Assembly: GCF_002723835.1 (NCBI RefSeq)
Contig: NZ_BEWG01000136.1
Span: 1 to 32,779, forward strand
Direction: 5' to 3'
Length of the DNA: 32,779 nucleotides
Source: Mycobacterium sp. shizuoka-1
GTDB taxonomy: Bacteria; Actinomycetota; Actinomycetes; Mycobacteriales; Mycobacteriaceae
The position numbers were made by a program, and so were the translations under genes. This document shows positions 1-6,824 of the stretch, one piece after another. The notes beneath the pieces were generated by a model that saw only the letters and a list, made by a program, of their open reading frames with translations, was not told the DNA's origin and did not search any database. Numbering within the stretch: position 1 is the first letter of the stretch; each line of letters starts with the position of its first letter.

Positions 1-260
1 GCCTTCGGCGCCTATGTGTGTGGTTGAGTGTTGTTGTTATACAACAGTTTTCGAGTTTATTGGGTTGGCTGGATGGCCTGCGGCCATCGCTTGTATGTCT
101 ATTGTCATTGCTTGCAATGGTTTTGGTGTTCGTAGGTGGTAATGGCTTCGCCATTGGCCATGCCATGAAACTTACTGTATTGCAGTAATTTTCGGCTAGT
201 CTGTCTCGGCTTCGCCTCGACCGTGGCGGGTCGCTGTCGGGTACCCGGCCGATGGATCCC
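1..260. repeat. Palindrome array, candidate left telomere of a linear replicon
   Basis: Non-coding stretch with closely spaced short inverted repeats. They are GCC-TTC-GGC (1-9), TGTTGT-TAT-ACAACA (32-46), GATGGCC-TGC-GGCCATC (72-88), CATTGC-TT-GCAATG (106-119), AATGGC-TTC-GCCATT (141-155), TGGC-CAT-GCCA (155-165), TTACTG-TATTG-CAGTAA (172-188), GGC-TTC-GCC (208-216) and the 10-bp palindrome CGGGTACCCG (238-247). GCTTCGC occurs at 145-151 and 209-215. On the bottom strand, which would be the 3' overhang of a left end, the loops at 1-9, 72-88, 141-155 and 208-216 read GAA, GCA, GAA and GAA. GNA loops in a palindrome series are typical of actinomycete telomeres. Whether base 1 is the physical end cannot be seen from the sequence. 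Confidence 0.55.
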
Positions 261-340
261 GACTTACACCACCCCAAATTTGCCACATAAACAAATGACA
301 CCAATACCTGAGACGCTTACCGTACCGCGGGGCCGCGGGT
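261..340. other. Short non-coding spacer after the palindrome array
   Basis: Between the palindromes and the stop of the first gene. It is somewhat AT-richer than the genes around it (a CCCCAAATTTGCC-type stretch near 272-286). I see no convincing gene, promoter or terminator in it. Confidence 0.4.
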
Positions 341-1012
341 TCACTCGGCGAGTTCTGCCAGCAGCTGCCCGAGGTCGATCACGTCCACATGCGCCGCCGG
401 GCCGGCGGTGAACTCCGCGATCGTCATCGCCGGGTCGAACCTCGACGCGAACCGCTCCCGCGTACTGGGCGCCGAACGGCCCAACGCCCAACTCACCGTC
501 GTGGTCGTGCCCCGCAGAAACGCACCCGGCCTGGCGCCCACGACGAAGAGCTGGGCGCGCCGCCCGGAGTCGTCGAGCGCCAGGTGGACGAGATCTGCGA
601 CGACGGTGCGCTTGCGCATCGTGTCCTTGCCCTTCCACTGGGCGACCTTGAATTCGGCGACGCGACGGTCGGTTTCGAGGTCGAAGGGCCGCGAAGGATC
701 GTTCCCGGCGCCCAGCGAGGGTCGCACGGTGATCCGCTCGCCGGGTTCGAGGATGTGCGGCAGCGCCACAGCGATCGTGCACGCGTGGATCACGTCGTTG
801 AGCCTGCCCACCTGCGAGCGCACCGTCAACGCCGCAGCCAGCAGCTCGGCGGTCAACCCACGGTCGGCGGCTGCCCCGGCGCCCGCCGCACCGGAGCAGC
901 CCACCAGGGCGGACTCCACACCGGCCAGTCGCGTGGTGAGACCGTCAGCGCGCAAGAAACCCAGCAGGGCGGTCACCGCCGCCAGATCGTCCCCGTCCCC
1001 GTCCATGCCCAT
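341..1012 (-). CDS. Hypothetical protein with a PD-(D/E)XK-like signature
   Basis: 223 aa, soluble, no signal peptide or membrane segment. The N-terminal half is Ala/Leu-rich and helical. The centre holds FDLETDRRVAEFKVAQWKG at about residues 110-128: an acidic residue, then E-F-K on a likely beta strand, the arrangement of PD-(D/E)XK nucleases (D...ExK). The C-terminal half has alternating hydrophobic strands. The start is ATG at 1012; an in-frame ATG lies two codons later at 1006 and neither has a clear ribosome binding site. It is the last gene on the minus strand before the palindromic end and lies 84 nt downstream of the sigma-like pair. The nuclease reading is inference from one motif; it could equally be an unrelated conserved protein. 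Confidence 0.5.
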   Translation of the reverse strand: MGMDGDGDDLAAVTALLGFLRADGLTTRLAGVESALVGCSGAAGAGAAADRGLTAELLAAALTVRSQVGRLNDVIHACTIAVALPHILEPGERITVRPSLGAGNDPSRPFDLETDRRVAEFKVAQWKGKDTMRKRTVVADLVHLALDDSGRRAQLFVVGARPGAFLRGTTTTVSWALGRSAPSTRERFASRFDPAMTIAEFTAGPAAHVDVIDLGQLLAELAE

Positions 1013-1096
1013 GTTCTACGCGACCGCGGGGAGGGGAAGCGGGAAGCCAGCCGACAGCCACGCCGGCGCCGACCGCGATGCCGACGGGCTGCTGCC

Positions 1097-1576
1097 CTAT
1101 CTTTTGCCGTCCGGTTTCACCGGACGGCCTTGTCTTCTCGGGGGCGGCAGCAACGACTCGCCATTTCCCACCATCGATGCGAGCTTATAAATTCGCCTAT
1201 AGCGACGGTGCACCGTCAGGATGGTCACCTCCAGGATTTTCGCCATCGCGGCGAAGGTCCACCCGTTCATCGCCAGGACGAGCATCTTGCGGTCGAAGGG
1301 GTTGAGGGCCAAGTCGGCCAACAGGGCTTCCGTGGCCTGTCGACGTTCCCGGCCCATCACCTCATCCACCGCCGCGGCGTACCGGTCGTCGGCATCCGCC
1401 TCTGCCACACGGTGCCGCAGCCGCGCAGCCTGGTCATCGCTGACCCGCCCGCGTAGGGCACGAGCGCCTGAGGAACCCAGCGACGATTCCGCCAACAATT
1501 GCTCAAACCGCTCATCGGCGATCGTCTCCGGGGACGCTCCGCGCCGGTCCTGGTCACCGGCTGCCTGGTCAACCAT
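1097..1576 (-). CDS. Small sigma-region-4-like HTH protein
   Basis: 159 aa. The N-terminal half is charged and probably helical. Residues about 85-130 contain LNPFDRKMLVLAMNGWTF followed by AAMAKILEVTILTVHRRYRR, the shape of a sigma-70 region 4 helix-turn-helix (a loop, then 'A-x-x-L-x-V-T-x-x-T-V-x-R-R-x-R'). No region 2 is visible, so it is not a complete sigma factor. Its ATG overlaps the last 8 nt of the upstream sigma-like gene (1569-1576), which implies translational coupling and a shared role, for example as co-regulator or anti-/accessory sigma subunit. A 10-bp hairpin (1106-1128) sits over its last codons. Confidence 0.65.
   Translation of the reverse strand: MVDQAAGDQDRRGASPETIADERFEQLLAESSLGSSGARALRGRVSDDQAARLRHRVAEADADDRYAAAVDEVMGRERRQATEALLADLALNPFDRKMLVLAMNGWTFAAMAKILEVTILTVHRRYRRIYKLASMVGNGESLLPPPRRQGRPVKPDGKR
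1106..1128. terminator. Perfect 10-bp hairpin at the 3' end of the sigma-like gene
   Basis: GCCGTCCGGT-TTC-ACCGGACGGC, inside the last codons of the 1097-1576 gene. There is no T-run on the minus strand, so termination is only possible. The bottom-strand loop is again GAA, as in the palindromes at the left edge. Confidence 0.4.
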
Positions 1577-2540
1577 CGCTGTGCCTCCTCATCGCTCCGC
1601 GAATGTCTTTGCGGCGCAACCGATACAACCGCGCCTCCACCGCACGCTCGGTCAGCCCCAGCATCTCGCCGATCTCCTTCTGCGCATACCCGGCATCGGT
1701 GAACCGCACGATCACCTGTTCGGTGTCACTGAGCTCGGTCAGCACCCGCTCGAAGTGATCCCCATCAGCAGCCGCGCGGGCCGGCTCGGCGAACACGTGC
1801 GGTCCGCGACTCACCTCGGCCAACCGGCCGCCATGCTCGGCGAGTACCTGAGGATCGGCCACCTGGTTGGGACCCCACCGCCGTTCAAGGCGGCACCACC
1901 GACGGAACTCGTTGTTGAACGCCTGCACGCACGCCCCCACGAAGAACGTCGTCAAGTTCGCTCCACCCTGCGGACTCCACCCGCGGTCGGCGATCGCCTG
2001 ATCGCGGAAAGTCTTCACCGCCCGCGCCACGGTCTCGATGCACAGTTCCTCGCGCACCTCCGCGTCCCGAGCCAACTCGGCCAGTTCCGCATCAGTCGGT
2101 GTCAACGGCCGCCCGATCTGGTTGACCTTCACGAACACGTAGCCGGTGAACAACCACGCCGCCATCACCGCCCACCCGTAGCGGCCCAAGTCCTCCGCCA
2201 GCCGGTCCCACCGCTTGCCCTCGAACCCCTCGGCGCGGACCGCGGCGAACACCTCGGCATCCACCGCATGCCGGCGCACCCGTTCGGCCAACTGCTCCAC
2301 CTCGGCCCGGTCGGCGACCGGAACGTTGTCGAGCACCTCCGCCTCGGTGACCCCTACCTCGGTGATGTCCTCGACGTCGCCGGCGACGTCATCGAGGTAC
2401 TCCTCGTCGAGATCGTCGTGCACGTGATCGCCGTCGAGATCGTGAGCCTCGACATCCCCACCACCGTGGGCCCACTGATGTTGTAGGTCATCACCCCGCA
2501 CCGGGCGCGGCTCATCACGACCAGCAGCATCGGCCACCAC
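1569..2540 (-). CDS. ECF-like sigma-70 family protein
   Basis: About 323 aa from the GTG at 2540, which is preceded by a GAGGGGG ribosome binding site; an upstream GTG at 2558 would add six residues. After an acidic, low-complexity N-terminus (His/Asp-rich, residues about 25-60), the middle contains helices like sigma region 2 (YGWAVMAAWLFTGYVFVKV). The C-terminus is a clear sigma region 4: LTELSDTEQVIVRFTDAGYA, then QKEIGEMLGLTERAVEARLYR. ECF sigma factors direct RNA polymerase to special promoters. This one is longer than the usual 160-200 aa, the extra length lying in the acidic N-terminus and the spacer between the two regions. It heads a two-gene unit with the 159-aa HTH protein. Autoregulation is likely but no recognisable promoter motif is seen. 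Confidence 0.75.
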   Translation of the reverse strand: MVADAAGRDEPRPVRGDDLQHQWAHGGGDVEAHDLDGDHVHDDLDEEYLDDVAGDVEDITEVGVTEAEVLDNVPVADRAEVEQLAERVRRHAVDAEVFAAVRAEGFEGKRWDRLAEDLGRYGWAVMAAWLFTGYVFVKVNQIGRPLTPTDAELAELARDAEVREELCIETVARAVKTFRDQAIADRGWSPQGGANLTTFFVGACVQAFNNEFRRWCRLERRWGPNQVADPQVLAEHGGRLAEVSRGPHVFAEPARAAADGDHFERVLTELSDTEQVIVRFTDAGYAQKEIGEMLGLTERAVEARLYRLRRKDIRGAMRRHSDG

Positions 2541-2863
2541 GAACACACACCCCCTCACCCACCGGGCGGGATCACTCCGTCATCGACACACCTACGAGTC
2601 CATCACATAAGGACTCACCCAAGCCGTCGGCGCCTTCCGTGCTCGCAAGCTGCGCGCGTCGTCCCCAACAACTCAGACGACTCCTTATATGTCGTCCCCC
2701 ACCGGCCGCCCCACGCCTGAACGAAAAAACTTTCGCCACCCCCCGGCTACCGCGCTGACCTGCACCGACGCCGCACCCCGTGTGGGGTCATCGCCGCGCC
2801 CGGACCTATACCTCCACAGAGGTATCCCCCATCACCAACACCTGGAAAGGGCCCCCACTAACC
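2541..2863. other. Divergent intergenic region
   Basis: Lies between the sigma-like gene (minus) and a small membrane gene (plus). It contains an imperfect inverted pair, CATAAGGACTC near 2607 and GACTCCTTATATG near 2679, and two perfect hairpins, ACCCC-GTGT-GGGGT (2775-2788) and ATACCTC-CACA-GAGGTAT (2808-2825). The AT-rich patches make it a likely divergent promoter and operator zone. No gene is supported here. Confidence 0.4.
2808..2825. promoter_or_regulatory. Perfect inverted repeat upstream of small membrane gene
   Basis: ATACCTC-CACA-GAGGTAT, ending 38 bases before the ATG at 2864. Candidate operator for a dimeric repressor, or a leader hairpin. Confidence 0.4.
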
Positions 2864-3067
2864 ATGACCCGTCATCCCTACCGCCCCCCTCGGCGCAACC
2901 CTCTGATCACCCTCACCGTGGTCATGGCCGCGCTGGTCGTCCTGACCATCGCCATCCCGTCGCTCTGGCCGGCCACCACCACCGCCGTCCATCTCGGGAT
3001 CGCCGTCATCGCGCCCATCGCCGCCGAGGTCGTCCGCCAGCTCCACGACCGCACCCCCCGTCCATGA
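2864..3067 (+). CDS. Small two-helix membrane protein
   Basis: 67 aa. A basic N-terminus (RHPYRPPRRNP) is followed by a hydrophobic helix at about residues 14-35 (LITLTVVMAALVVLTIAIP) and a second at about 40-57 (TAVHLGIAVIAPIAAEVV). The tail is short and polar. The ATG at 2864 is preceded by GGAAAGG at a spacing of about 12. The positive N-terminus predicts N-in topology with both ends cytoplasmic. Function is unknown; it resembles many unnamed small actinobacterial membrane proteins. A strong hairpin follows 19 bases after the stop. Confidence 0.55.
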   Translation: MTRHPYRPPRRNPLITLTVVMAALVVLTIAIPSLWPATTTAVHLGIAVIAPIAAEVVRQLHDRTPRP

Positions 3068-3085
3068 ACGGCCATCACGGCACAA

Positions 3086-3115
3086 CGCACCCCCGCTGCA
3101 AGCAGCGGGGGTGCG
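3086..3115. terminator. Bidirectional hairpin terminator between convergent genes
   Basis: Perfect 14-bp stem, CGCACCCCCGCTGC-AA-GCAGCGGGGGTGCG, between the plus-strand membrane gene (stop 3067) and the minus-strand flavoprotein gene (stop at 3164). There is no long U tract, as is usual in high-GC actinobacteria. Confidence 0.75.
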
Positions 3116-3163
3116 AAGGATCGATGCCGCGCGTGGTGAACCTCGGCGGCGGCGACGAGGGTC

Positions 3164-4399
3164 CTAGTCCTCGGTGCGGGTGTTCCCTGGGTGGATCTGG
3201 TGACCTTCGGGCAGCGGCAACCGCAGCGCGTCCGAGACCACGGCCGGGCCGATGGTGAACCCGCTACCGCCCATACCGCCGATCACCAGCATCGGCAGAC
3301 TCCCCACCAGTTGCCATTCAGCGATTACCTTCGACGCCCTCGGACGCAATCCGAACCAGTAGCTGCCCGGTGCCAACGGGTCCGCCGGCAGCGCCGGCGC
3401 CAGCATCGGCATCCGCTCCCGGATGCGATCGTGGACCGCCAGCAAGTGGTCCCGAGCGAAGTCCGGGGCCACTGCGATATCCCGGTTGGCCGCCAGGATG
3501 TCCTCCATGTCGGCCTCCTCATCGAGGATCTCGTTGCACACTCCGCCGAACCAGACGTGCCCGCATCTCAGGTGCGGGATCGAATACGTCAACTCGTGGT
3601 TGAGATCCTCGTCCATCACCACGACGTGCTTGAACATCTCGGGCAGCGCCTCCAGCTCACCGTGCACCAGCACGCCGAAGTCGGCGTCGAAGCGTTGGTC
3701 GCCTTCTCTGCCCTCACCGATGACGAATCGGGTGCGTGCGCCGGCGGCCACCACCACCACGTCGACGCCGTAGGTCTCCGACAACGTCACAACATCAGCC
3801 GGGCCGCGCACGTGATTGCGCACCACGATCACCGACGGGTCGGCCTCCAACGCCTGGCGCCAACGCGGCATCAACGTGCACGACGAGATCACCGAGCCGT
3901 CGTCGATCCACATCCCCCGATGCCAGAACGGCAGGTCGAAGTCCGCGGGATCGATCGGGGTCGCTCGGCCCGGGTGACCGTCGGGAACCGGTACACCGTC
4001 CTGCAGCCGCGAGACGAACAGGCTGGGCATGGCCTCGCGGAACCCGCTCAGACCCGCCTCGCCGAGGATCTCCGGCCACTCGACGAACGACCGTCGAGCC
4101 CACGTCGCCACGCGGGTGTCGGGGTTGGCGAACGGCATGTGCCAGGCACCCGACCCGTCCGAGGCCCCTCCGCGACCGTCGTCGATCAGCACGATGCGCA
4201 CCTCGCGTCCCACCTCGCGAGCGGCCATCAACACGAAGTGCGCCGTCAGCGCACCCACGACGCCGGCCCCCACCAGCGCCACCTTCTCGACCCGGCCCGT
4301 TCGCACCAAGTTGATCAGAGATTCCACCGAGTGATCCGGGTGCCACGACGGCACGCGATCCTCGTCGTTGAAGCTGGTGTCATCAGAGTTTCGGGCCAT
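3164..4399 (-). CDS. FAD-dependent oxidoreductase, D-amino-acid oxidase (DAO) family
   Basis: 411 aa from the ATG at 4399, which has AAAGGA about 9 bases upstream; the codon before it is a GTG. Residues about 38-55 form a Rossmann dinucleotide fold with GxGxxG (VALVGAGVVGALTAH), followed by IVLIDDG as the second beta strand. The C-terminal part has YWFGLRPR and then IGGMGGSGFTIGPAVVSDAL, matching the GLRP and G-G-x-G-x-T signatures of DAO-type flavoenzymes that close the FAD site. The family oxidises amines or amino acids with FAD and oxygen; the substrate here cannot be read from sequence. It appears to be a single-gene unit, bounded by hairpins at 4555-4598 upstream and 3086-3115 downstream. 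Such a metabolic gene is unusual among the regulators and defence genes around it. Confidence 0.85.
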   Translation of the reverse strand: MARNSDDTSFNDEDRVPSWHPDHSVESLINLVRTGRVEKVALVGAGVVGALTAHFVLMAAREVGREVRIVLIDDGRGGASDGSGAWHMPFANPDTRVATWARRSFVEWPEILGEAGLSGFREAMPSLFVSRLQDGVPVPDGHPGRATPIDPADFDLPFWHRGMWIDDGSVISSCTLMPRWRQALEADPSVIVVRNHVRGPADVVTLSETYGVDVVVVAAGARTRFVIGEGREGDQRFDADFGVLVHGELEALPEMFKHVVVMDEDLNHELTYSIPHLRCGHVWFGGVCNEILDEEADMEDILAANRDIAVAPDFARDHLLAVHDRIRERMPMLAPALPADPLAPGSYWFGLRPRASKVIAEWQLVGSLPMLVIGGMGGSGFTIGPAVVSDALRLPLPEGHQIHPGNTRTED

Positions 4400-4505
4400 C
4401 ACGGGGGTCCTTTCCCAAGAGCCTGCACCGTGTCAGCACCGGGGCCACCAACAGACCCGGACGGCGAGGGTACCCAAGACTGTACATCGCAAAACCTACT
4501 TTGCA

Positions 4506-4519
4506 CTACTCGTCAGTAG
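4506..4519. promoter_or_regulatory. Small inverted repeat upstream of the DAO gene
   Basis: CTACT-CGTC-AGTAG in an AT-rich stretch about 110 bases upstream of the DAO start. It lies in the only plausible promoter region for that gene and is a candidate operator. Confidence 0.3.
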
Positions 4520-4554
4520 AAAACGAGACTCTCCCTATTGCCCAGGAACGCAAA

Positions 4555-4598
4555 GGGTCCCGCCCCTCCTGCGCACCCTGCGCGGAGGAACGGGACCC
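4555..4598 (-). terminator. Long hairpin terminator
   Basis: GGGTCCCG (4555-4562) pairs with CGGGACCC (4591-4598). The inner stems are CCTCC/GGAGG and GCGCA/TGCGC. On the minus strand the stem is followed by TTTGCGTT. It separates the double-RHH gene from the DAO gene. Confidence 0.7.
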
Positions 4599-4617
4599 AA
4601 AGCAGTGGCCCGCCGGC

Positions 4618-4645
4618 CAGCCCTCGCCCCTCGGGGCGAGGGCTG
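4618..4645 (-). terminator. Hairpin directly after the double-RHH gene
   Basis: CAGCCCTCGCCCC (4618-4630) and GGGGCGAGGGCTG (4633-4645) form a perfect 13-bp stem that begins 2 bases after the stop codon at 4648-4650. Together with 4555-4598 it makes a tandem terminator. Confidence 0.7.
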
Positions 4646-4647
4646 CG

Positions 4648-5133
4648 TCAGTGGCTATGGACTGGGTGGAAATTCCGGAGGTTGGCGTTGACGAGCTCCT
4701 CGAAGAGGTACTTGTCGACAGCCATCCGCATCATCCGTGCGCGACCGATGCCAGTATCGGCGCACAACCGATCAAGTCGTGCCGACATGTCCTCGCTGAC
4801 GTAGGCGGACAACCGCTTGGTATAGCGCGGTTTCGGACCATGTCGCGGCGCAGGACTGGGATCATGGAGGGCCCGATCGCCGGCGACCACCGCCGGCAAG
4901 CGATGGGCGTAGGAACGCAACTCCTTGTTGATGACGTCGGGATTGCGCTCGGCCTCGATCACCAATTCCGACACCGTCTCACCGAGCAACTTCGACGTCG
5001 TGGTCCCGCGCGCACGAGCCACGACCACAAGCAAGTCGGCGATGATCGGCAGGAACCCGATCGAAATTTGCTGATCCAGTCGGTCCACCGGATCCGAACG
5101 GCGCTCAGGCCGCTTGAAAAGACGCTGTGACAT
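4648..5133 (-). CDS. DNA-binding protein with two ribbon-helix-helix domains
   Basis: 161 aa. Two RHH-like units are visible. The N-terminal one is at about residues 21-58 (QISIGFLPIIADLLVVVARA, then TTTSKLLGETVSELV). The C-terminal one is at about 106-147 (KRLSAYVSEDMSARLDRLCA, then IGRARMMRMAVDKYLFEEL). Each has a short polar beta strand followed by two helices, as in CopG/Arc/ParG regulators. A single chain with both halves could bind DNA as a pseudo-dimer. The ATG at 5133 has AAAGG upstream. A large inverted repeat (5197-5230) lies in its promoter, so autorepression is likely. Plasmid copy control or partition are plausible roles. The protein at 29593-30051 has the same two-RHH layout. 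Confidence 0.7.
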   Translation of the reverse strand: MSQRLFKRPERRSDPVDRLDQQISIGFLPIIADLLVVVARARGTTTSKLLGETVSELVIEAERNPDVINKELRSYAHRLPAVVAGDRALHDPSPAPRHGPKPRYTKRLSAYVSEDMSARLDRLCADTGIGRARMMRMAVDKYLFEELVNANLRNFHPVHSH

Positions 5134-5196
5134 GGGATGGAGCCTTTCTCTGTCGTGCCTGACCGGCCGATACCGGCCGGGAGGAAATTCTCATCA

Positions 5197-5230
5197 GACC
5201 AATACATTAGTTGGGCTAATGTTTTTGGTC
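5197..5230. promoter_or_regulatory. Nested inverted repeat, probable RHH operator
   Basis: GACCAA (5197-5202) and CATTAG (5205-5210) are mirrored by CTAATG (5216-5221) and TTGGTC (5225-5230). It is centred about 80 bases upstream of the double-RHH gene. The two nested half-site pairs suit a protein with two RHH units. Confidence 0.55.
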
Positions 5231-5292
5231 CGATGCACGCATAGTAGTGCAAAGTCCTGCACTGTAGGTGCCACCCGCACACCTCGTCCAAA

Positions 5293-5520
5293 ATGTTTCG
5301 CTGCCGTGCCCATCACGTCATCTTCCCCATGCCCAATCCAAACACCGAAAAGCGCTGCAAGGCAACGGTTACGCGGAAGATCACGGCTCCCGGTCGACAG
5401 CCATGCCGCATATTTGCCACACACATGATCAGGACGCCTACCCCCACACCCGCGCCCTGGTGGGCGACGCCAACCGATTACCCCCCATCAGCGGATGGCT
5501 GGCAAACCGAGGACGTCTGA
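5293..5520 (+). CDS. Doubtful short open frame upstream of the AcrVA2-like gene
   Basis: 75 codons, with internal ATGs at 5329 and 5425. The last 31 residues (after MIRTPTPTPAPWW) look more protein-like than the rest. The stop lies 13 bases before the next start, so a short leader peptide or small partner of the AcrVA2-like gene is possible. No clear ribosome binding site and no recognisable domain; it may be chance. Confidence 0.2.
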   Translation: MFRCRAHHVIFPMPNPNTEKRCKATVTRKITAPGRQPCRIFATHMIRTPTPTPAPWWATPTDYPPSADGWQTEDV

Positions 5521-5533
5521 GCGGGGGTGAAAG

Positions 5534-6634
5534 ATGGCGGCCATGGGCAAACGCGCGCGGTTGGACCGCCGCAGCAAGCGGCACATCAAGGTCGACGACG
5601 CCGCGGACGTCGTGGCTGGATTGCGCTTATGGGCCAGCGGCGGCGGCACCCGCGGACCCGCCGGCCGATGGGCAGGTGCCGCAGCTGCGGCGATGATGAC
5701 TCGGTGGAACACCAGCCCGGTGGTCCTGCGGGTCGACGGTGACTTCGCCGCTGCCCTGATCGACTCCCACACCGACGTCGAGCTGGTCCCCGACTGGATC
5801 GACCGATTCCCGTTCAACGCCATCGCCTACAGCCTCGCCGAACCCCTCTCCCTGCACGACGGCACCCGCATGTGTCACTACACCGGCATGCTCGCCACCG
5901 GCATCCGGGCCGTCGACGCCGCCGGAACACCCGGACTAGACCTGTCCACCCCGGCCCAACCCAGCGAGGACCGCTGGCAGCTCGACGGCGCCCAGATCAC
6001 CCACTACGTCGAGATCCCCGGATCGGACGGCGTGCGCTGTATTTGGGTGTTCAAAGAGGACGGGGACCCCCGGCCTCGGTTGCAGAGTGTGTCCTTCCAG
6101 CTGCGCGGCGACCTGGCCGACCAGGAGACCACCCTGTCCGGGCTCATCGACAGCTCGGTTTCCATGGCCACCGACTTCGGACAGTCACAAGGCCGAGAAC
6201 TCCCCACGCTGATCACCCTGTCCTTGTCGCTGCTGCTCTACACCGCCGCCACCGACCCCGAACTCGACTGGCCGCCGCCCGAACACATCGCCCGGCCCCA
6301 TCACATCAAGACCACCCACATCGGCAACCTCGGATGGCGCACCGGAGCGGCCCTGCGCCAACACCGAGTCCCCCCACCCACCGGCGATACCAATGGGACA
6401 GATTCCACCGCCGGCACCAGCGGCATCTCCTCTCCGAGCGGTCGACGCCTACCAGCACACATCCGCAAGGCCCACTGGCACCGCGTCCGCATCGCCGAAC
6501 GCGACACCAACGGCAAAGTCATCGGCACCCTGCACGGCGTCCAAGGAATCGACTGGCACTACGAACTGCGCTGGTACCCACCCACATCCGTTAACGCCGA
6601 CCACGGACACAACCCCACCGTCCGAGACCCCTAG
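5534..6634 (+). CDS. AcrVA2-like protein (anti-CRISPR-related family)
   Basis: 366 aa from the ATG at 5534; the ATG at 5543 (MGKRARLDRRSK) is an equally good start, and GGGGGTGAAAG lies just upstream of both. The C-terminal region has a run of signatures I associate with the AcrVA2 family: GWRTGAALR (about 266-274), LPAHIRKAHWHRVR (about 306-319) and YELRWYPPTSVN (about 343-354). The central part (VPDWIDRFPFNAIAYSLAEP) also fits. The original AcrVA2 blocks Cas12a by lowering its biosynthesis. Homologues are common on plasmids in hosts without Cas12a, where the role is unknown. No catalytic residues, membrane segments or signal peptide are seen. Family assignment is from memory of conserved motifs, so moderately sure; activity is not established. 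Confidence 0.6.
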   Translation: MAAMGKRARLDRRSKRHIKVDDAADVVAGLRLWASGGGTRGPAGRWAGAAAAAMMTRWNTSPVVLRVDGDFAAALIDSHTDVELVPDWIDRFPFNAIAYSLAEPLSLHDGTRMCHYTGMLATGIRAVDAAGTPGLDLSTPAQPSEDRWQLDGAQITHYVEIPGSDGVRCIWVFKEDGDPRPRLQSVSFQLRGDLADQETTLSGLIDSSVSMATDFGQSQGRELPTLITLSLSLLLYTAATDPELDWPPPEHIARPHHIKTTHIGNLGWRTGAALRQHRVPPPTGDTNGTDSTAGTSGISSPSGRRLPAHIRKAHWHRVRIAERDTNGKVIGTLHGVQGIDWHYELRWYPPTSVNADHGHNPTVRDP

Positions 6635-6719
6635 CCGTGAAACCGCTGTTCGTCAGGGTTGCAAGTTAGAGTCAGAACCGGGTCGACGCGCATGCCAACT
6701 CCACAGCGACAGACGGTGA

Positions 6720-6758
6720 TGTGATGTCCATCACACTAGTGTCGATTCGTCCGGACGA
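6720..6758. promoter_or_regulatory. Three consecutive perfect palindromes
   Basis: TGTGATG-TC-CATCACA (6720-6735), CACTAGTG (6734-6741) and TCGTCCGGACGA (6747-6758), ending about 66 bases before the start at 6825. Candidate multi-site operator for the 497-aa gene. Confidence 0.45.
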
Positions 6759-6824
6759 GCCGCCTGAACAGTAGAGGGCCGAGAAATCTTGGCCTCGCCT
6801 ACATCCAGCAGGAGGTTCCATCCA

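Larger units (their letters stand above)
5134..5533. other. AT-richer divergent regulatory region
   Basis: Between the double-RHH gene (minus) and the AcrVA2-like gene (plus). It holds the 5197-5230 operator, a direct repeat of ACCGGCCG (5162-5169 and 5172-5179), and a weak plus-strand open frame (5293-5520). Base composition is clearly less GC-rich than the flanking genes, as expected for a promoter region. Confidence 0.4.

Noticed and set aside
389..1456. 355-codon plus-strand open frame
   Set aside because: Antisense to two genes with recognisable domains; Arg/Pro/His-rich composition typical of GC-driven shadow frames and no ribosome site.
1221..2486. 421-codon plus-strand open frame
   Set aside because: Antisense to the sigma-like gene, which has clear region 4 homology; shadow frame.
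3191..4519. 442-codon plus-strand open frame
   Set aside because: Antisense to the DAO-type flavoprotein with an intact Rossmann motif; His/Arg-rich shadow.
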